Of a DNA stretch of 64,000 nucleotides, positions 17,474 to 27,232 are shown one piece after another. The notes below the pieces were generated by a model. The model had not been told where the DNA came from and searched no databases. It was given only the letters and a program-made list of their open reading frames with translations. Where the stretch lies: NCBI GenBank assembly GCA_002480495.1, contig DLCG01000008.1:92307-156306 (forward strand), in the 5' to 3' direction. Position 1 is the stretch's first letter, and every line of letters starts with the position of its first letter. Position numbers and translations under genes: made by a program. Source of the DNA: Rhodobiaceae bacterium UBA7804. GTDB lineage: Bacteria > Pseudomonadota > Alphaproteobacteria > Parvibaculales > Parvibaculaceae.

Positions 17474-18967
17474 TCAACCTTCGTAGTGGTCGGTCACGAG
17501 GCGGTTGAGAAGCCGCACACCCCAGCCCGAGCCCCAGCTCTGATTGGTTGCGGTCTGGGGCGAGGCCATAGCCGTCCCCGCAATATCTAGATGTGCCCAA
17601 GGGAGCTTGTTCACGAAGCGCTGGAGGAATTGGGCCGCCGTAATCGACCCGCCATCGCGTCCGCCGACATTCTTCATATCCGCGAAACGCGACTCGATCA
17701 TCTTGTCATAGGCATCGCCCATCGGCATACGCCAAACCTTCTCTCCTTCGACTTCTCCCGCCTCGATGAGCTGCTTGGACAGCTTGTCGTCATTGGAGAA
17801 GAGACCCGCATACTCCTTGCCAAGCGCCACCATGATCGCACCGGTGAGTGTTGCCAGATCGATCATGAACTTCGGCTTGAAGCGGCCTTGCGTGTACCAG
17901 AGCGCATCCGCGAGGACGAGCCGTCCCTCTGCGTCGGTATTGATCACTTCGATTGTCTGGCCAGACATTGATGTGACGATATCGCCGGGGCGCTGCGCCT
18001 TGCCGTCAGGCATGTTTTCAACCACGCCGATAACACCGATCACATTTGCCTTCGCCTTGCGCGCTGCCAAGGTGTGCATAAGACCGGTGACGCAAGCCGC
18101 ACCGCCCATGTCGCCTTTCATATCCTCCATGCTTGCAGCCGGCTTGAGCGATATACCGCCCGTGTCGAAACAAACACCTTTTCCAACGAAGGCCACGGGC
18201 TTCTCACCCGACTTGCCGCCCATCCAACGCATGACGATCAGCTTGCTCTCATGCTCGGAGCCATGCCCGACACCGAGAAGAGACCCCATGCCGAGCTTCT
18301 TCATCTGTGCTTCGCCGAGCACCTCCACCTTCACGCCGAGCTTCGTCAGTGCCTTCGCCCGCTTCGCAAACTCGCCGGGGTGGAGGATATTTGCAGGCTC
18401 ATTGACCAGGTCGCGCGTCAGAAAGATGCCCTCGGCCACCTTGGAGAGAGGAAGGTACTGCTTCCGGGCGGTAGCCGGCGCCCGGGTCAGAACGGCAAGC
18501 GAGGTGAGTTTGCCTTTCTTGTCCTCGTCCTTCTTCTTGGTCTTGTACTTGTCGAAACTGTAGGAGCGGAGCTTGGCTCCGAAGGCGACGTGAGCCGCCG
18601 CGTCGGCGGCAGGAAGTTTCGGTGCCGAAATGCCATCCAGAACAATCGACAAGGAAGCCTCTTTTGCCTTAACCGCGCGCCCGGTCAGTTCACCACCCGC
18701 CTTCTCAAGGTTCGCAGCCGTCAAGTCACCCGACTTGCCCAGCCCTGCCAGCAGCACGCGGTTCGCGCTGGTGCCCTGGGGGCCCACTATTTCGAGAACC
18801 GAACCAGCCTTTCCGGTGAAACTCGCGGCTTTCATGGCCCGTTTAAGCGCCCCACCGAGTTTTGAATCGAGCTCTGCCGCCACGCCGCGCAGCGTCGAGC
18901 CTTCGGTGACGAGGATGGCGAGAGCCCCCTGCTTCGAGAGCGAAATATCGGCGAAAGTCACATTCAT
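17474..18967 (-). CDS. pepA: Leucyl aminopeptidase (M17)
   Basis: Cytoplasmic di-metal aminopeptidase that removes N-terminal residues; E. coli PepA also binds DNA. The N-terminal macro-like domain is followed by the catalytic half with KGVCFDTGGISLKP (263-276) and NTDAEGRLVLADAL (343-356), which supply the metal ligands and the catalytic lysine and arginine. 497 residues is normal. A lysine-rich stretch DKYKTKKKDEDKKGK (about 139-153) lies in the linker. It is divergent from lptF across 235 bases and co-oriented with holC. Confidence 0.96.
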   Translation of the reverse strand: MNVTFADISLSKQGALAILVTEGSTLRGVAAELDSKLGGALKRAMKAASFTGKAGSVLEIVGPQGTSANRVLLAGLGKSGDLTAANLEKAGGELTGRAVKAKEASLSIVLDGISAPKLPAADAAAHVAFGAKLRSYSFDKYKTKKKDEDKKGKLTSLAVLTRAPATARKQYLPLSKVAEGIFLTRDLVNEPANILHPGEFAKRAKALTKLGVKVEVLGEAQMKKLGMGSLLGVGHGSEHESKLIVMRWMGGKSGEKPVAFVGKGVCFDTGGISLKPAASMEDMKGDMGGAACVTGLMHTLAARKAKANVIGVIGVVENMPDGKAQRPGDIVTSMSGQTIEVINTDAEGRLVLADALWYTQGRFKPKFMIDLATLTGAIMVALGKEYAGLFSNDDKLSKQLIEAGEVEGEKVWRMPMGDAYDKMIESRFADMKNVGGRDGGSITAAQFLQRFVNKLPWAHLDIAGTAMASPQTATNQSWGSGWGVRLLNRLVTDHYEG

Positions 18968-19202
18968 CTAGGGGCCTCATTTGATCTGCCGCGCGAGGAC
19001 GGACTGCCTCGCATCTTTTACCGGGGCATGAAATAGGATAACCATTGCCGGGAGCGGCCCGGTAACAAGGCGCGTATCCTAAACGAATTGCTGCGGAGGA
19101 AAAGCCGTCCCTCGTAGCGGAGGCCTCTTCCCGAAGCGGATGCAGGCCACCCCGAGAACCGGCGGGCATCAATCCCGGAAGCCGGTGGGAGCCCGGAGGC
19201 CA

Positions 19203-20351
19203 ATGCTGAAAAGCCTGTCCCATTATCTTTTGCTGCAGGCGCTGGGCCCCTTCATCGTCGCGAGCATCGTTCTTACCGGAATCATCTGGCTGACCCAGGC
19301 GTTGAGGATGCTCGACGTACTCATCACCCAGGGGCAGACGCTACTCACCTTTTTCGAGCTGACGGCGCTTGCCTTGCCGAGCACCCTGGTGATCGTACTG
19401 CCAATCTCGCTTTTTTGCGCAATGCTCTACACGCTGCACAAGCTGATCAGCGACAGCGAAATAGTCGTCATGTTTTCTGCCGGGATCAGCCGGCCGGCAA
19501 TTGCCTCACCGTTCATGGCGATAGCTTTGGGCACTTCCTTCCTCATTCTGATCTTCAGCATCTATGTGGCACCGGCCGGCCTCAGGGAACTGAAAAGCAG
19601 GCTCTACGAAATCCGCTCCGACGTCGCCACGGCGATGATAAGGGAAGGAACCTTCACAAACCCGGCCCAAGGTCTCACCGTCTATGTCCGTGAGCGCTCG
19701 TCCGACGGCACGACCAACGGCATACTTGTGCATGACAGTCGCAATCCGAAAGAACCCATCACCTATATGGCTGAGACCGGGAGCCTTGTAGACGGCCCCA
19801 ACGGACCGCTTCTGGTGATGTTCAACGGAAACATCCAGCGCGTATCGCGCGAAGACGGCAAGGATATGGGTGCCGCCACGCTCCTCTACTTCGACAAGTA
19901 CACCTACGATCTGTCGCAATATATCGATAGCGAACCCAATTTCACTTATGAGGGCCGTGAACGATACTTCAGCGAACTTGTCGATCCTGCCCGCGACGAC
20001 ACATATGGCTGGACCAACCGCAAGAAGCTTCTGGCCGACGCGCATGAAAGGCTCGTCGAGGGTATCTATCCCACCATGTTTGCGCTGATTGCGCTCGCGG
20101 CCCTGCTTCCAGCCCCCTTCAACCGGCGCGGCTATGCATCGCGCATGGCATTCGCCGCAATTCTCGCCCTGGTGATACGCATACTTGGATTTATCCTTGC
20201 GAACGGTGCCGCAACCTCCTCCTACCTGATCACAACCATGTATGCACTGCCTCTTGCGGTCTGCGGCATCTGTATTGCCATCCTTGCAGGCGTCCGCTTC
20301 GATCTTCTTCTCCAGAGGTTCATGACGGCAATTCCGAAGGTGCGCACATGA
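19203..20351 (+). CDS. lptF: LPS export system permease LptF
   Basis: Inner-membrane permease of the LptB2FG transporter that extracts lipopolysaccharide and passes it to the Lpt bridge. Three N-terminal membrane helices (from LLLQALGPFIVASIVLTGIIW), a periplasmic beta-jellyroll (about residues 115-270) and three C-terminal helices give the YjgP/YjgQ fold. A strong GGAGG precedes ATG 19203 by four to five bases, giving 382 residues; the longer frame from 19140 is not conserved. The lptG ATG overlaps its stop (ATGA), so the two permease halves are made together. Confidence 0.95.
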   Translation: MLKSLSHYLLLQALGPFIVASIVLTGIIWLTQALRMLDVLITQGQTLLTFFELTALALPSTLVIVLPISLFCAMLYTLHKLISDSEIVVMFSAGISRPAIASPFMAIALGTSFLILIFSIYVAPAGLRELKSRLYEIRSDVATAMIREGTFTNPAQGLTVYVRERSSDGTTNGILVHDSRNPKEPITYMAETGSLVDGPNGPLLVMFNGNIQRVSREDGKDMGAATLLYFDKYTYDLSQYIDSEPNFTYEGRERYFSELVDPARDDTYGWTNRKKLLADAHERLVEGIYPTMFALIALAALLPAPFNRRGYASRMAFAAILALVIRILGFILANGAATSSYLITTMYALPLAVCGICIAILAGVRFDLLLQRFMTAIPKVRT

Positions 20352-21442
20352 ATCTCTCCTGGACCCTCTCACGCTATCTCGGGCGGCAGTTTCTGGCCGT
20401 CACACTGATCACGTTCTCGATTTTTCTCGCCCTCATTTTCATAATCGAGTTGGTGGAATTGTTGCGGCGGGGCGCGGACAAGCCGGGTGTTACAGTAAGT
20501 CTCCTCTTTTCCATGGCGTTACTTGAAGTTCCGAGACTTGGCGGAAGAACGCTCCCTTTCGCAATCCTGTTCGGCGGAATGGCAGCATTTCTCAGGCTCA
20601 GCAGGAATAACGAACTCATCATTGCGAGGGCAGCAGGCGTTTCCGTCTGGCAGTTCATCATGCCCGCGCTCGTCGTTGCCTTCGCTGTCGGCACTTTCGT
20701 CGTGACGGTCTACAATCCGGTCTCTTCCACGCTCACAACGCGCTTTGGACAGCTTGAGTCGAAGTATCTCGAGCAGCGCGCAAGCTTTATAGCCGTGTCG
20801 GCAAATGGCTTGTGGCTCCGTCAGGCCGACTCAAACGGGCAATCCGTCGTTCACGCCCAGCACATGGACGGCAAAGGCCTAAAGCTCGACGAGGTCACCA
20901 TTTTTCTCTATGGGCAGGGTGACACCTTCCTTGGGCGCATCGATGCTGCGACAGCTTCTCTGAAGCCCGGGTTCTGGCAGCTTGAGGATGTATGGGTCTT
21001 GATGGTTGACGATCAGCCCAGGCATTTCGACAGCTACAGGCAGGAGACCTCTCTAACGGAAAGTCAGATCGAGGAGAGTTTCGCCCGAGAGGAAAGCATT
21101 TCCTTCTGGGAACTGCCTCATTTCATCAATACCGCCGAGGCTGCAGGGTTCTCCGCGCGGCGTTACCAGATATATTTCCACCAGCTTCTGGCCACGCCGG
21201 TTATGCTGTGTACGATGGTTTTGCTGGCAGCGGTCTTTTCCATGCGCACAAGCCGGATGGGCGGCCTCCTCCAGATGGTTCTAGGCGGCATTCTCGCCGG
21301 ATTCGTGGTCTATTTTTTGGGCAATCTGTCTCTCGCGCTGGGCCTGTCGGGGATTCTCCCCGCGGCTCTGGCCGCCTGGGCCCCGTCGGTGGTGGTGATG
21401 CTTTTGGGGCTTGCGGTTCTCTTTCACCTCGAAGACGGTTAG
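20348..21442 (+). CDS. lptG: LPS export system permease LptG
   Basis: Second permease half of LptB2FG. It has the same six-helix plan as LptF: helices near residues 15-35, 60-80 and 97-117, a periplasmic domain at about 130-265, then LATPVMLCTMVLLAAVFSM and two more helices. 364 residues is normal. The start overlaps the lptF stop by four bases. lptB is not in this window and must be encoded elsewhere. lptD follows after 76 bases that contain a stem-loop. Confidence 0.95.
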   Translation: MNLSWTLSRYLGRQFLAVTLITFSIFLALIFIIELVELLRRGADKPGVTVSLLFSMALLEVPRLGGRTLPFAILFGGMAAFLRLSRNNELIIARAAGVSVWQFIMPALVVAFAVGTFVVTVYNPVSSTLTTRFGQLESKYLEQRASFIAVSANGLWLRQADSNGQSVVHAQHMDGKGLKLDEVTIFLYGQGDTFLGRIDAATASLKPGFWQLEDVWVLMVDDQPRHFDSYRQETSLTESQIEESFAREESISFWELPHFINTAEAAGFSARRYQIYFHQLLATPVMLCTMVLLAAVFSMRTSRMGGLLQMVLGGILAGFVVYFLGNLSLALGLSGILPAALAAWAPSVVVMLLGLAVLFHLEDG

Positions 21443-21450
21443 AAGACAGG

Positions 21451-21473
21451 GATCGGCCCGAATGGGGCCGATT
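21451..21473 (+). promoter_or_regulatory. Stem-loop between lptG and lptD
   Basis: ATCGGCCC (21452-21459) pairs with GGGCCGAT (21465-21472) around a 5-base loop. There is no following T-run, so full termination is unlikely; it may attenuate transcription or protect the upstream mRNA. Confidence 0.5.
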
Positions 21474-21518
21474 CTGGATGGTCGGGGGACTTAAGCACAG
21501 GTGAGCGAGGGGCAGCGG

Positions 21519-23738
21519 ATGAGTGTGGGTGGCAAACGCAGCCTCCTTGTTCTGGCAGCAGCGCTGTTGGCTGCGCATGCTTTCGGCAAGCCCGCAAACG
21601 CCCAGGCGATCCGCGAGGATGCCCGCCCCAGCCCCAACATCTCCTTTCCCGAGTCGGGAGAGGTGCTCATGCAGGCGGATGAGCTCAGCTACGACAAGGC
21701 AACCCGAGTGGTTACCGCTTCCGGCAATGTGGAACTTGCCTATGGAGAGCGCGTGCTGCTGGCAGACAAGGTCAGCTACGATGAAACAACGGGCATTGTC
21801 ACGGCTGAGGGCAATGTTGCCCTGCTCGACCCTCAGGGCGATGTCGCGTTCGCAGATCAACTCGTTCTGAGAAACGAGATGCGCGATGGCGTGATCGACA
21901 CGCTGAGGGTGCTCCTGAGCGACAATTCCCGACTGGCCGGACACAGCGTCGTCCGCAGCGGCGGGAATCTCACCACGCTTCATCGCGGCGTCTATAGCCC
22001 TTGCGATATTTGCGAGGAGAAAGGCCAGACTACGCCTCTCTGGCAAATCAAGGCATTCCGCGTCGTCCACAACAAGCAGGAAAAGCGCATCGTATACGAA
22101 GACGCCTTCATGGAGTTCTTCGGCGTACCCGTTCTATACGTTCCCTATTTCTCTCATCCGGATCCCAGCGTAAAGCGGCAGTCGGGTTTCCTTCCACCTA
22201 CAATCGCCAGTTCGACAGAGCTCGGACAGCAACTCGAAGTTCCTTATTTCTGGGCCATATCTCCTGACAAGGATCTGACGCTGATTCCTCGCTTCACCAC
22301 GAAGGAGAACATCGTCTACCAGGGAGAATACAGACAGCGTTTCGAGACCGGGCGAATGAAAGTCTTCGCGACTGGCACCTGGCCGAGAACGCAGCAGGCC
22401 AATTCTCCCAGCAACAACGATTTCCGGGGCAGCCTGTTCGGTAATGGCGAATTCGATATCGACGAGAACTGGAGCTGGAGTTTCCGCACCGAGCTCGCGA
22501 CTGACGACACTTACCTCAGAAAATACGATCTGTCGGGAACCACGGACCTCATCAACAACCTCAATGCAACCTATGTAGACGGGCGTAACAGCTTCACCGC
22601 GGACACCTATTATTTTCGCGGCCTGCTTGCGACCGACAGCGAGTCGACCACGCCTTGGGTCGCGCCCGTGCTCCAGTACGAATATGCATTTCCGGATCAG
22701 ATTCTGGATGGCAATGTCAGCTTTTCCGCAAATGCGATGATTCTGGGCCGCAGCCTCGGTCCGCAGTCGAGGCGCGTTTCGAGTACCGTGAGATGGGACC
22801 GGCGGGAGACGTCTGCGAACGGTTTTGTCTATCGGTTCTTTGGGAGCCTGAGAGGCGACTTCTATTCGGTCGAAGACGTTCCCAACACTGCCGTTCCGGG
22901 TGCCGATTTCGAGCCGCAAACGATCGTCCGCGGTCTTCCAACGATCGGCGCCGAATGGAGTTATCCTCTGGCGCGCTCGGAAGGAGGGGTTCATCAGGTT
23001 CTCGAACCCATCGTGCAACTGATTTCTTCGCCTAATGTAGGGAATACGGTTGAGATTCCGAACGAAGACTCCCTGAGCTTCGAATTCGACGATACAAACC
23101 TGTTTTCCGAAGACAGGTTTGCGGGACTGGATCGCTGGGAAACAGGCACGCGCGCCAATGTCGGTTTGCGCTATTCGGTCTATACGCCCAGCGGTGCGCA
23201 AGCGAATGCACTCTTCGGCCAGAGTTACCGGCTGGAAGAGAATACGAGCGTCGCGGCGGAAACCGGCCTGAGGGATGAAACCTCGGACTATGTAGGCCGC
23301 ATCATGGTGTCACCGTCCAACAATTTGCTTGCCGTCTATCGCTTCCGTATTGATGACGAGCGTTTCAAAATTCGGCGGAATGAGGTGAATCTCCTTGGGC
23401 GCCATGGACCTGTCAGCGCAGAGCTGGGCTATGGCTACTATGCCGCAGACCAGTCGGTGACATTCCAGGAGCGAGAAGAGGTCTATCTCGGATCGGTCGT
23501 GAAACTGGACGAATACTGGCGCCTTTTCGGTCAAACCCGGCAGGATCTCGCCGATCACCGCACGGTCGCAAACCGGGTCGGCATCGGATATGAGGATGAG
23601 TGTCTGGACGCCTCGCTCATGTTCAGCCAGTCGTTCTATCGGGATCGCGACTACGAGCCTGACAGTTCGGTGATGTTCCAGGTCACTTTCAAGACCTTGG
23701 GCACAGGTTCCCCGGCCGGCGCGCGCGGCTTCGAGTAA
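21519..23738 (+). CDS. lptD: LPS-assembly outer-membrane protein LptD
   Basis: Outer-membrane beta-barrel that inserts LPS into the outer leaflet together with LptE. A signal peptide (LLVLAAALLAAHAFGKPANAQA) precedes an OstA/LptA-like N-terminal domain (LMQADELSYDKATRVVTASGNVELAYG) and a large C-terminal barrel. I chose ATG 21519, preceded by GAGGGG, over an in-frame GTG at 21501. Cysteines are Cys162 and Cys165 (CDIC) and Cys695 (DECLDASL), fewer than the four of E. coli. 739 residues is normal for alphaproteobacteria. Confidence 0.94.
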   Translation: MSVGGKRSLLVLAAALLAAHAFGKPANAQAIREDARPSPNISFPESGEVLMQADELSYDKATRVVTASGNVELAYGERVLLADKVSYDETTGIVTAEGNVALLDPQGDVAFADQLVLRNEMRDGVIDTLRVLLSDNSRLAGHSVVRSGGNLTTLHRGVYSPCDICEEKGQTTPLWQIKAFRVVHNKQEKRIVYEDAFMEFFGVPVLYVPYFSHPDPSVKRQSGFLPPTIASSTELGQQLEVPYFWAISPDKDLTLIPRFTTKENIVYQGEYRQRFETGRMKVFATGTWPRTQQANSPSNNDFRGSLFGNGEFDIDENWSWSFRTELATDDTYLRKYDLSGTTDLINNLNATYVDGRNSFTADTYYFRGLLATDSESTTPWVAPVLQYEYAFPDQILDGNVSFSANAMILGRSLGPQSRRVSSTVRWDRRETSANGFVYRFFGSLRGDFYSVEDVPNTAVPGADFEPQTIVRGLPTIGAEWSYPLARSEGGVHQVLEPIVQLISSPNVGNTVEIPNEDSLSFEFDDTNLFSEDRFAGLDRWETGTRANVGLRYSVYTPSGAQANALFGQSYRLEENTSVAAETGLRDETSDYVGRIMVSPSNNLLAVYRFRIDDERFKIRRNEVNLLGRHGPVSAELGYGYYAADQSVTFQEREEVYLGSVVKLDEYWRLFGQTRQDLADHRTVANRVGIGYEDECLDASLMFSQSFYRDRDYEPDSSVMFQVTFKTLGTGSPAGARGFE

Positions 23739-23850
23739 TTTCAGACCAGGCCGAGCCCAAGCTCCTGAAAAATGGTGTTTTTCCGCCCTTCGGGTCGGTT
23801 GATCGGGGCCTTGTTTCAAGTATTCTGTCGCCCCGGAACTGGTGCAGACC

Positions 23851-23867
23851 GGACACCTGATGTGTCC
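23851..23867 (+). promoter_or_regulatory. Stem-loop in the surA leader
   Basis: GGACAC (23851-23856) pairs with GTGTCC (23862-23867) around CTGAT, 14 bases before the surA ATG. It lies in a 143-base gap after lptD, so surA may have its own leader or promoter. Function unknown. Confidence 0.35.
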
Positions 23868-23881
23868 AGAAGAAAGAAGCG

Positions 23882-25225
23882 ATGAAATCAGTGGATGTAC
23901 TTGCGAGCGGCTCACCGCGCGGGGGGCGCAAACTGCTCCAGAACTCGAGTATCGCGCTAGCCAGTCTGGCCATAGTCCTCACTGCCCTCCTGGGCCATCC
24001 AGCGCTGGCACAGGATCGTGCCGTTGATAGCGTTTCGGATTCCCAAGCGATCGCAGCTATCGTCAATGACCACGTCATTTCCTCCTATGACCTGGACCAG
24101 CGCATCAAGCTCGTCCTGCTGAGTTCCGGCATTCCGAACAATCCCGAGAATATCGCACGAATTAAAGGTCAGGTTCTGCGCAACCTTGTCGACGAACATC
24201 TTCAACGACAGGAAGCACAGCGCCTCAATATCGAAGTTCAGCAGGAAGAAGTGGATCGGGCGTTCGAGCGTATCGCGCAGCGCTCCAATATGTCTGTGGA
24301 ACAGATCAACAAGACTCTTGAGGAAGGCGGCGTTTCGCGCGTGACGCTCGAAACCCAAATCAGAAACGACATCGCCTGGAACCGGGTAATCCAGCAACAA
24401 TTCGGCCCCCTCGTTACCGTCGGCGAAGGCGAAGTCGACGAGGTCATGAAACGCCTTGAAGAAGAGTCCGGAGAACCTCGTTATCTGGTATCCGAGATCC
24501 TGATTACGTTCGACAATCCGCAGCATGCCGAAGAGATCGCGGCCGGAACGCAGAGGTTGGTCGAGCAGATCCGTCAGGGTGCTCCATTTGAAGCAGTTGC
24601 ACGTCAGTTCAGCCAATCGGCGTCAGCCGCCAACGGAGGCGATATCGGCTGGGTGCACAAGAGCCAGCTTCCGGATGCCGTCGGTGAAGTCGTTGCTCAG
24701 ATGCAACCGGGAATGATTTCGAATCCCATTCGCACACTGACCGGCTTTTATATCGTTCAAGTGAAAGCAATGCAGACGGGAACCGGCGCCGATCCGATGA
24801 TGGACCAGTACTCCCTGATGAAAGTACTTCTTCCCCTTACGCCGGATGCCAATCAGGCTGCAGTCGCTCGCCGGGCACGGGAAGCAGAGGAATTCAGAGC
24901 TCAGGTTTCTTCCTGCGAGGAAGCGCCGCAACTGATCAAGAAATATGTCAGCGGTCAGTCCAGCCCTGCGGAGACCGTTATAGCCGGGCGTTTGCCTGCG
25001 CAGACAAGACAGGCCCTTGCAGGTGTTCCAGTCGGCAAGGCAACGGCTCCAATTCGCTCTGAATACGGGGTGGAAATGCTTGTCATCTGCGGCCACAAGG
25101 CCGCGCAAGGCGAAATGCCAACAAGGCAACAAATCGATAACACTCTCTACGAGCAGCAGCTATCCATGATGGGGCGCCGCCATCTCCGCGACTTGCGGCG
25201 CGACGCGGTGGTTGTCTACCGCTGA
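23882..25225 (+). CDS. surA: Periplasmic peptidyl-prolyl isomerase / chaperone SurA
   Basis: Periplasmic chaperone for outer-membrane barrels such as LptD. A signal sequence (LASLAIVLTALLGHPALAQD, ending near residue 44) is followed by the SurA N-domain (AIVNDHVISSYDLDQRIKLVLLSSG), a parvulin domain at about residues 200-300 (YLVSEILITFDN to GWVHKSQLPDAV) and a C-terminal segment. Only one clear parvulin domain is visible, as in other alphaproteobacterial members, whereas E. coli has two. The pdxA frame begins at its stop (TGATG). Confidence 0.92.
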   Translation: MKSVDVLASGSPRGGRKLLQNSSIALASLAIVLTALLGHPALAQDRAVDSVSDSQAIAAIVNDHVISSYDLDQRIKLVLLSSGIPNNPENIARIKGQVLRNLVDEHLQRQEAQRLNIEVQQEEVDRAFERIAQRSNMSVEQINKTLEEGGVSRVTLETQIRNDIAWNRVIQQQFGPLVTVGEGEVDEVMKRLEEESGEPRYLVSEILITFDNPQHAEEIAAGTQRLVEQIRQGAPFEAVARQFSQSASAANGGDIGWVHKSQLPDAVGEVVAQMQPGMISNPIRTLTGFYIVQVKAMQTGTGADPMMDQYSLMKVLLPLTPDANQAAVARRAREAEEFRAQVSSCEEAPQLIKKYVSGQSSPAETVIAGRLPAQTRQALAGVPVGKATAPIRSEYGVEMLVICGHKAAQGEMPTRQQIDNTLYEQQLSMMGRRHLRDLRRDAVVVYR

Positions 25226-25260
25226 TGCCCTTGCTTGCGGTCCCTGAAGGGGTACCCGGC

Positions 25261-26289
25261 ATGAAACGACTGTCTGATGACTCTATCCTGCCGATCACCC
25301 TCACGATGGGCGAACCAGCGGGCATCGGGCCGGAAATCACTCTGAAGGCTTGGTTGGCGTGCAAGGAAAAGCCACAACCCGTCTTTTTGGTTTTGGGCGA
25401 TCCGGAGCTTTACCGCAAGACTGCAGCAGCGCTCGGTCTCAACGTCCCGGTCGCCGAGATTGCCGCGCCTGAGGAAGCTGCCGGAGTCTTCAGCACGGCG
25501 CTGCCCGTTCTCCCCGTTGCGCTTTCGGAGAACATGGTGCCCGGCAAGGTTTCCGTTGCGAATGCCAAGGCAGTGCTTTCTTCAATAGACCTTGCAAGCG
25601 ATCTCGCGCTCGAAGGAAGAGTGAGCGGCGTGGTCACAAATCCAATTCAGAAGAGCGTTCTATACGCAGCCGGGCTCAATGTTCCCGGACACACCGAGTA
25701 TCTCGCGGCACGATGTGGCGGCGCTACCCCGGTGATGATGCTGTCTTGCCCCGGATTGAGAGTCGTGCCGGTCACTGTGCACCTCTCGCTCAAGGCAGCA
25801 ATCACGGCGCTCAGTACGGCAAGTATCGTCGAACAAGGCATTATCCTCGCCCGCGCCCTATCGACTGATTTCGGCATAGAGAAACCAAGGATCGCCGTCG
25901 CCGCTCTCAACCCCCATGCGGGCGAAGAAGGGCATCTCGGCCGGGAAGAAATAGAAATCATCACCCCCGCCATAGCGGCGATAAGCAGCAAGGTTCAGAC
26001 GGCCGAAATCCGGGGGCCGTCTCCAGCAGACACACTTTTTCATGCGTCAGCCCGCGAGCGTTACGATGCCGTTCTCTGCATGTATCACGATCAGGCGCTC
26101 ATTCCCTTGAAGACGATCGATTTCGAGCGCGGCGTGAACACGACACTCGGCTTGCCCATCGTGCGCACCTCGCCGGACCATGGCACAGCGCTCGACATTG
26201 CCGGACTGGGGAAGGCGCATCCGGCCAGCCTCATCGAAGCCATCCGAATGGCTGCCGAAATCGCAGGCCACCGGGCATCGGCCACATGA
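25261..26289 (+). CDS. pdxA: 4-hydroxythreonine-4-phosphate dehydrogenase
   Basis: NAD-dependent oxidation of 4-phosphohydroxythreonine in pyridoxal phosphate synthesis. Metal-binding histidines are in VPGHTEYLA, LNPHAGE and MYHDQALIP; the N-terminal LTMGEPAGIGPEI is the family signature. ATG 25261 has an AAGGGG Shine-Dalgarno eight bases upstream, giving 342 residues; ATG 25225 in the surA stop would add 12 residues and is possible through coupling. The ksgA ATG overlaps its stop. The surA-pdxA-ksgA order is common across proteobacteria. Confidence 0.95.
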   Translation: MKRLSDDSILPITLTMGEPAGIGPEITLKAWLACKEKPQPVFLVLGDPELYRKTAAALGLNVPVAEIAAPEEAAGVFSTALPVLPVALSENMVPGKVSVANAKAVLSSIDLASDLALEGRVSGVVTNPIQKSVLYAAGLNVPGHTEYLAARCGGATPVMMLSCPGLRVVPVTVHLSLKAAITALSTASIVEQGIILARALSTDFGIEKPRIAVAALNPHAGEEGHLGREEIEIITPAIAAISSKVQTAEIRGPSPADTLFHASARERYDAVLCMYHDQALIPLKTIDFERGVNTTLGLPIVRTSPDHGTALDIAGLGKAHPASLIEAIRMAAEIAGHRASAT

Positions 26290-27134
26290 CCAGTCCATCG
26301 CTGCCTCCCCTTCGCGAGGTCATTGCCCGGCATGGGTTGGCCGCGCAAAAATCTCTCGGGCAGAATTTCCTGCTCGATCTCAATCTGACGGGGCGTATCG
26401 CCCGTTCTGCCGGCTCGCTGGATGATCACGACGTTGTAGAGGTGGGACCTGGCCCCGGTGGACTGACCCGAGCTTTGCTCGATGCCGGAGCGAGGCGTGT
26501 GGTGGCAATCGAGAAGGACCGGCGATGTATCTCGGCGCTCGAAGAGATTGCGGCGGTCTATCCGGGCAGGCTTGAGATCATCGAAGGCGACGCCCTTGCA
26601 ACGGACATGGCTGCGCTTGTAAACGCACCCGCCCGCATAATTGCGAATCTGCCCTACAATATCGCCACTCCACTTCTCGTTGGATGGCTTCAGACGGAGC
26701 CCTGGCCGCCTTGGTATGACAGTCTGACGCTTATGTTTCAGCGGGAGGTAGCCGAGCGGATCGTGGCAAGGCCAGGTACCAAGGCATATGGGCGGCTCGG
26801 CGTGCTTGCTCAATGGCGGACGCGCGCCCGTATCCTGTTCGATGTCGATCGACGCGCCTTCACGCCGCCGCCTTCGGTGACCTCGTCCGTGGTCGAGTTG
26901 GTACCACGGAACGCTCCGCTCTCGGAGGCCGACCCTCGTGCGCTTGAACGTGTCGTCGCTGCCGCTTTCGGCCAGCGGCGAAAGATGCTGAGGGCGAGCC
27001 TCAAATCGCTTGGAAGAGACCCTCTTCCTCTGCTGGAACAAGCACAAATCGATCCCACGAAGCGGGCGGAAGAGCTCGATATCGAAGCCTTCTGCGCCCT
27101 GGCACGAGCCTTCGCGGCCGAACGTCCTTCCTGA
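26286..27134 (+). CDS. ksgA: 16S rRNA dimethyladenosine transferase
   Basis: Dimethylates A1518 and A1519 of 16S rRNA late in 30S assembly. The N-terminal KSLGQNFLLDLNL, the SAM motif VEVGPGPGGLTRALL and the catalytic NLPYNI are all present, as is the C-terminal DPTKRAEELDIEAFCALA. 282 residues is normal. It is the last gene of the lptF-to-ksgA chain and starts by a four-base overlap with pdxA. No clear terminator follows before the alcohol dehydrogenase gene 98 bases downstream. Confidence 0.96.
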   Translation: MTSPSLPPLREVIARHGLAAQKSLGQNFLLDLNLTGRIARSAGSLDDHDVVEVGPGPGGLTRALLDAGARRVVAIEKDRRCISALEEIAAVYPGRLEIIEGDALATDMAALVNAPARIIANLPYNIATPLLVGWLQTEPWPPWYDSLTLMFQREVAERIVARPGTKAYGRLGVLAQWRTRARILFDVDRRAFTPPPSVTSSVVELVPRNAPLSEADPRALERVVAAAFGQRRKMLRASLKSLGRDPLPLLEQAQIDPTKRAEELDIEAFCALARAFAAERPS

Positions 27135-27232
27135 CGTTACCGAGGTTGTAGCCTCGCCCGGCGCGTGCCACATTGTCCGCCAAACGGGCCGCCAGACGGC
27201 CTGAAAACGTAGCGTTCAGGAGGCGTTTCCCC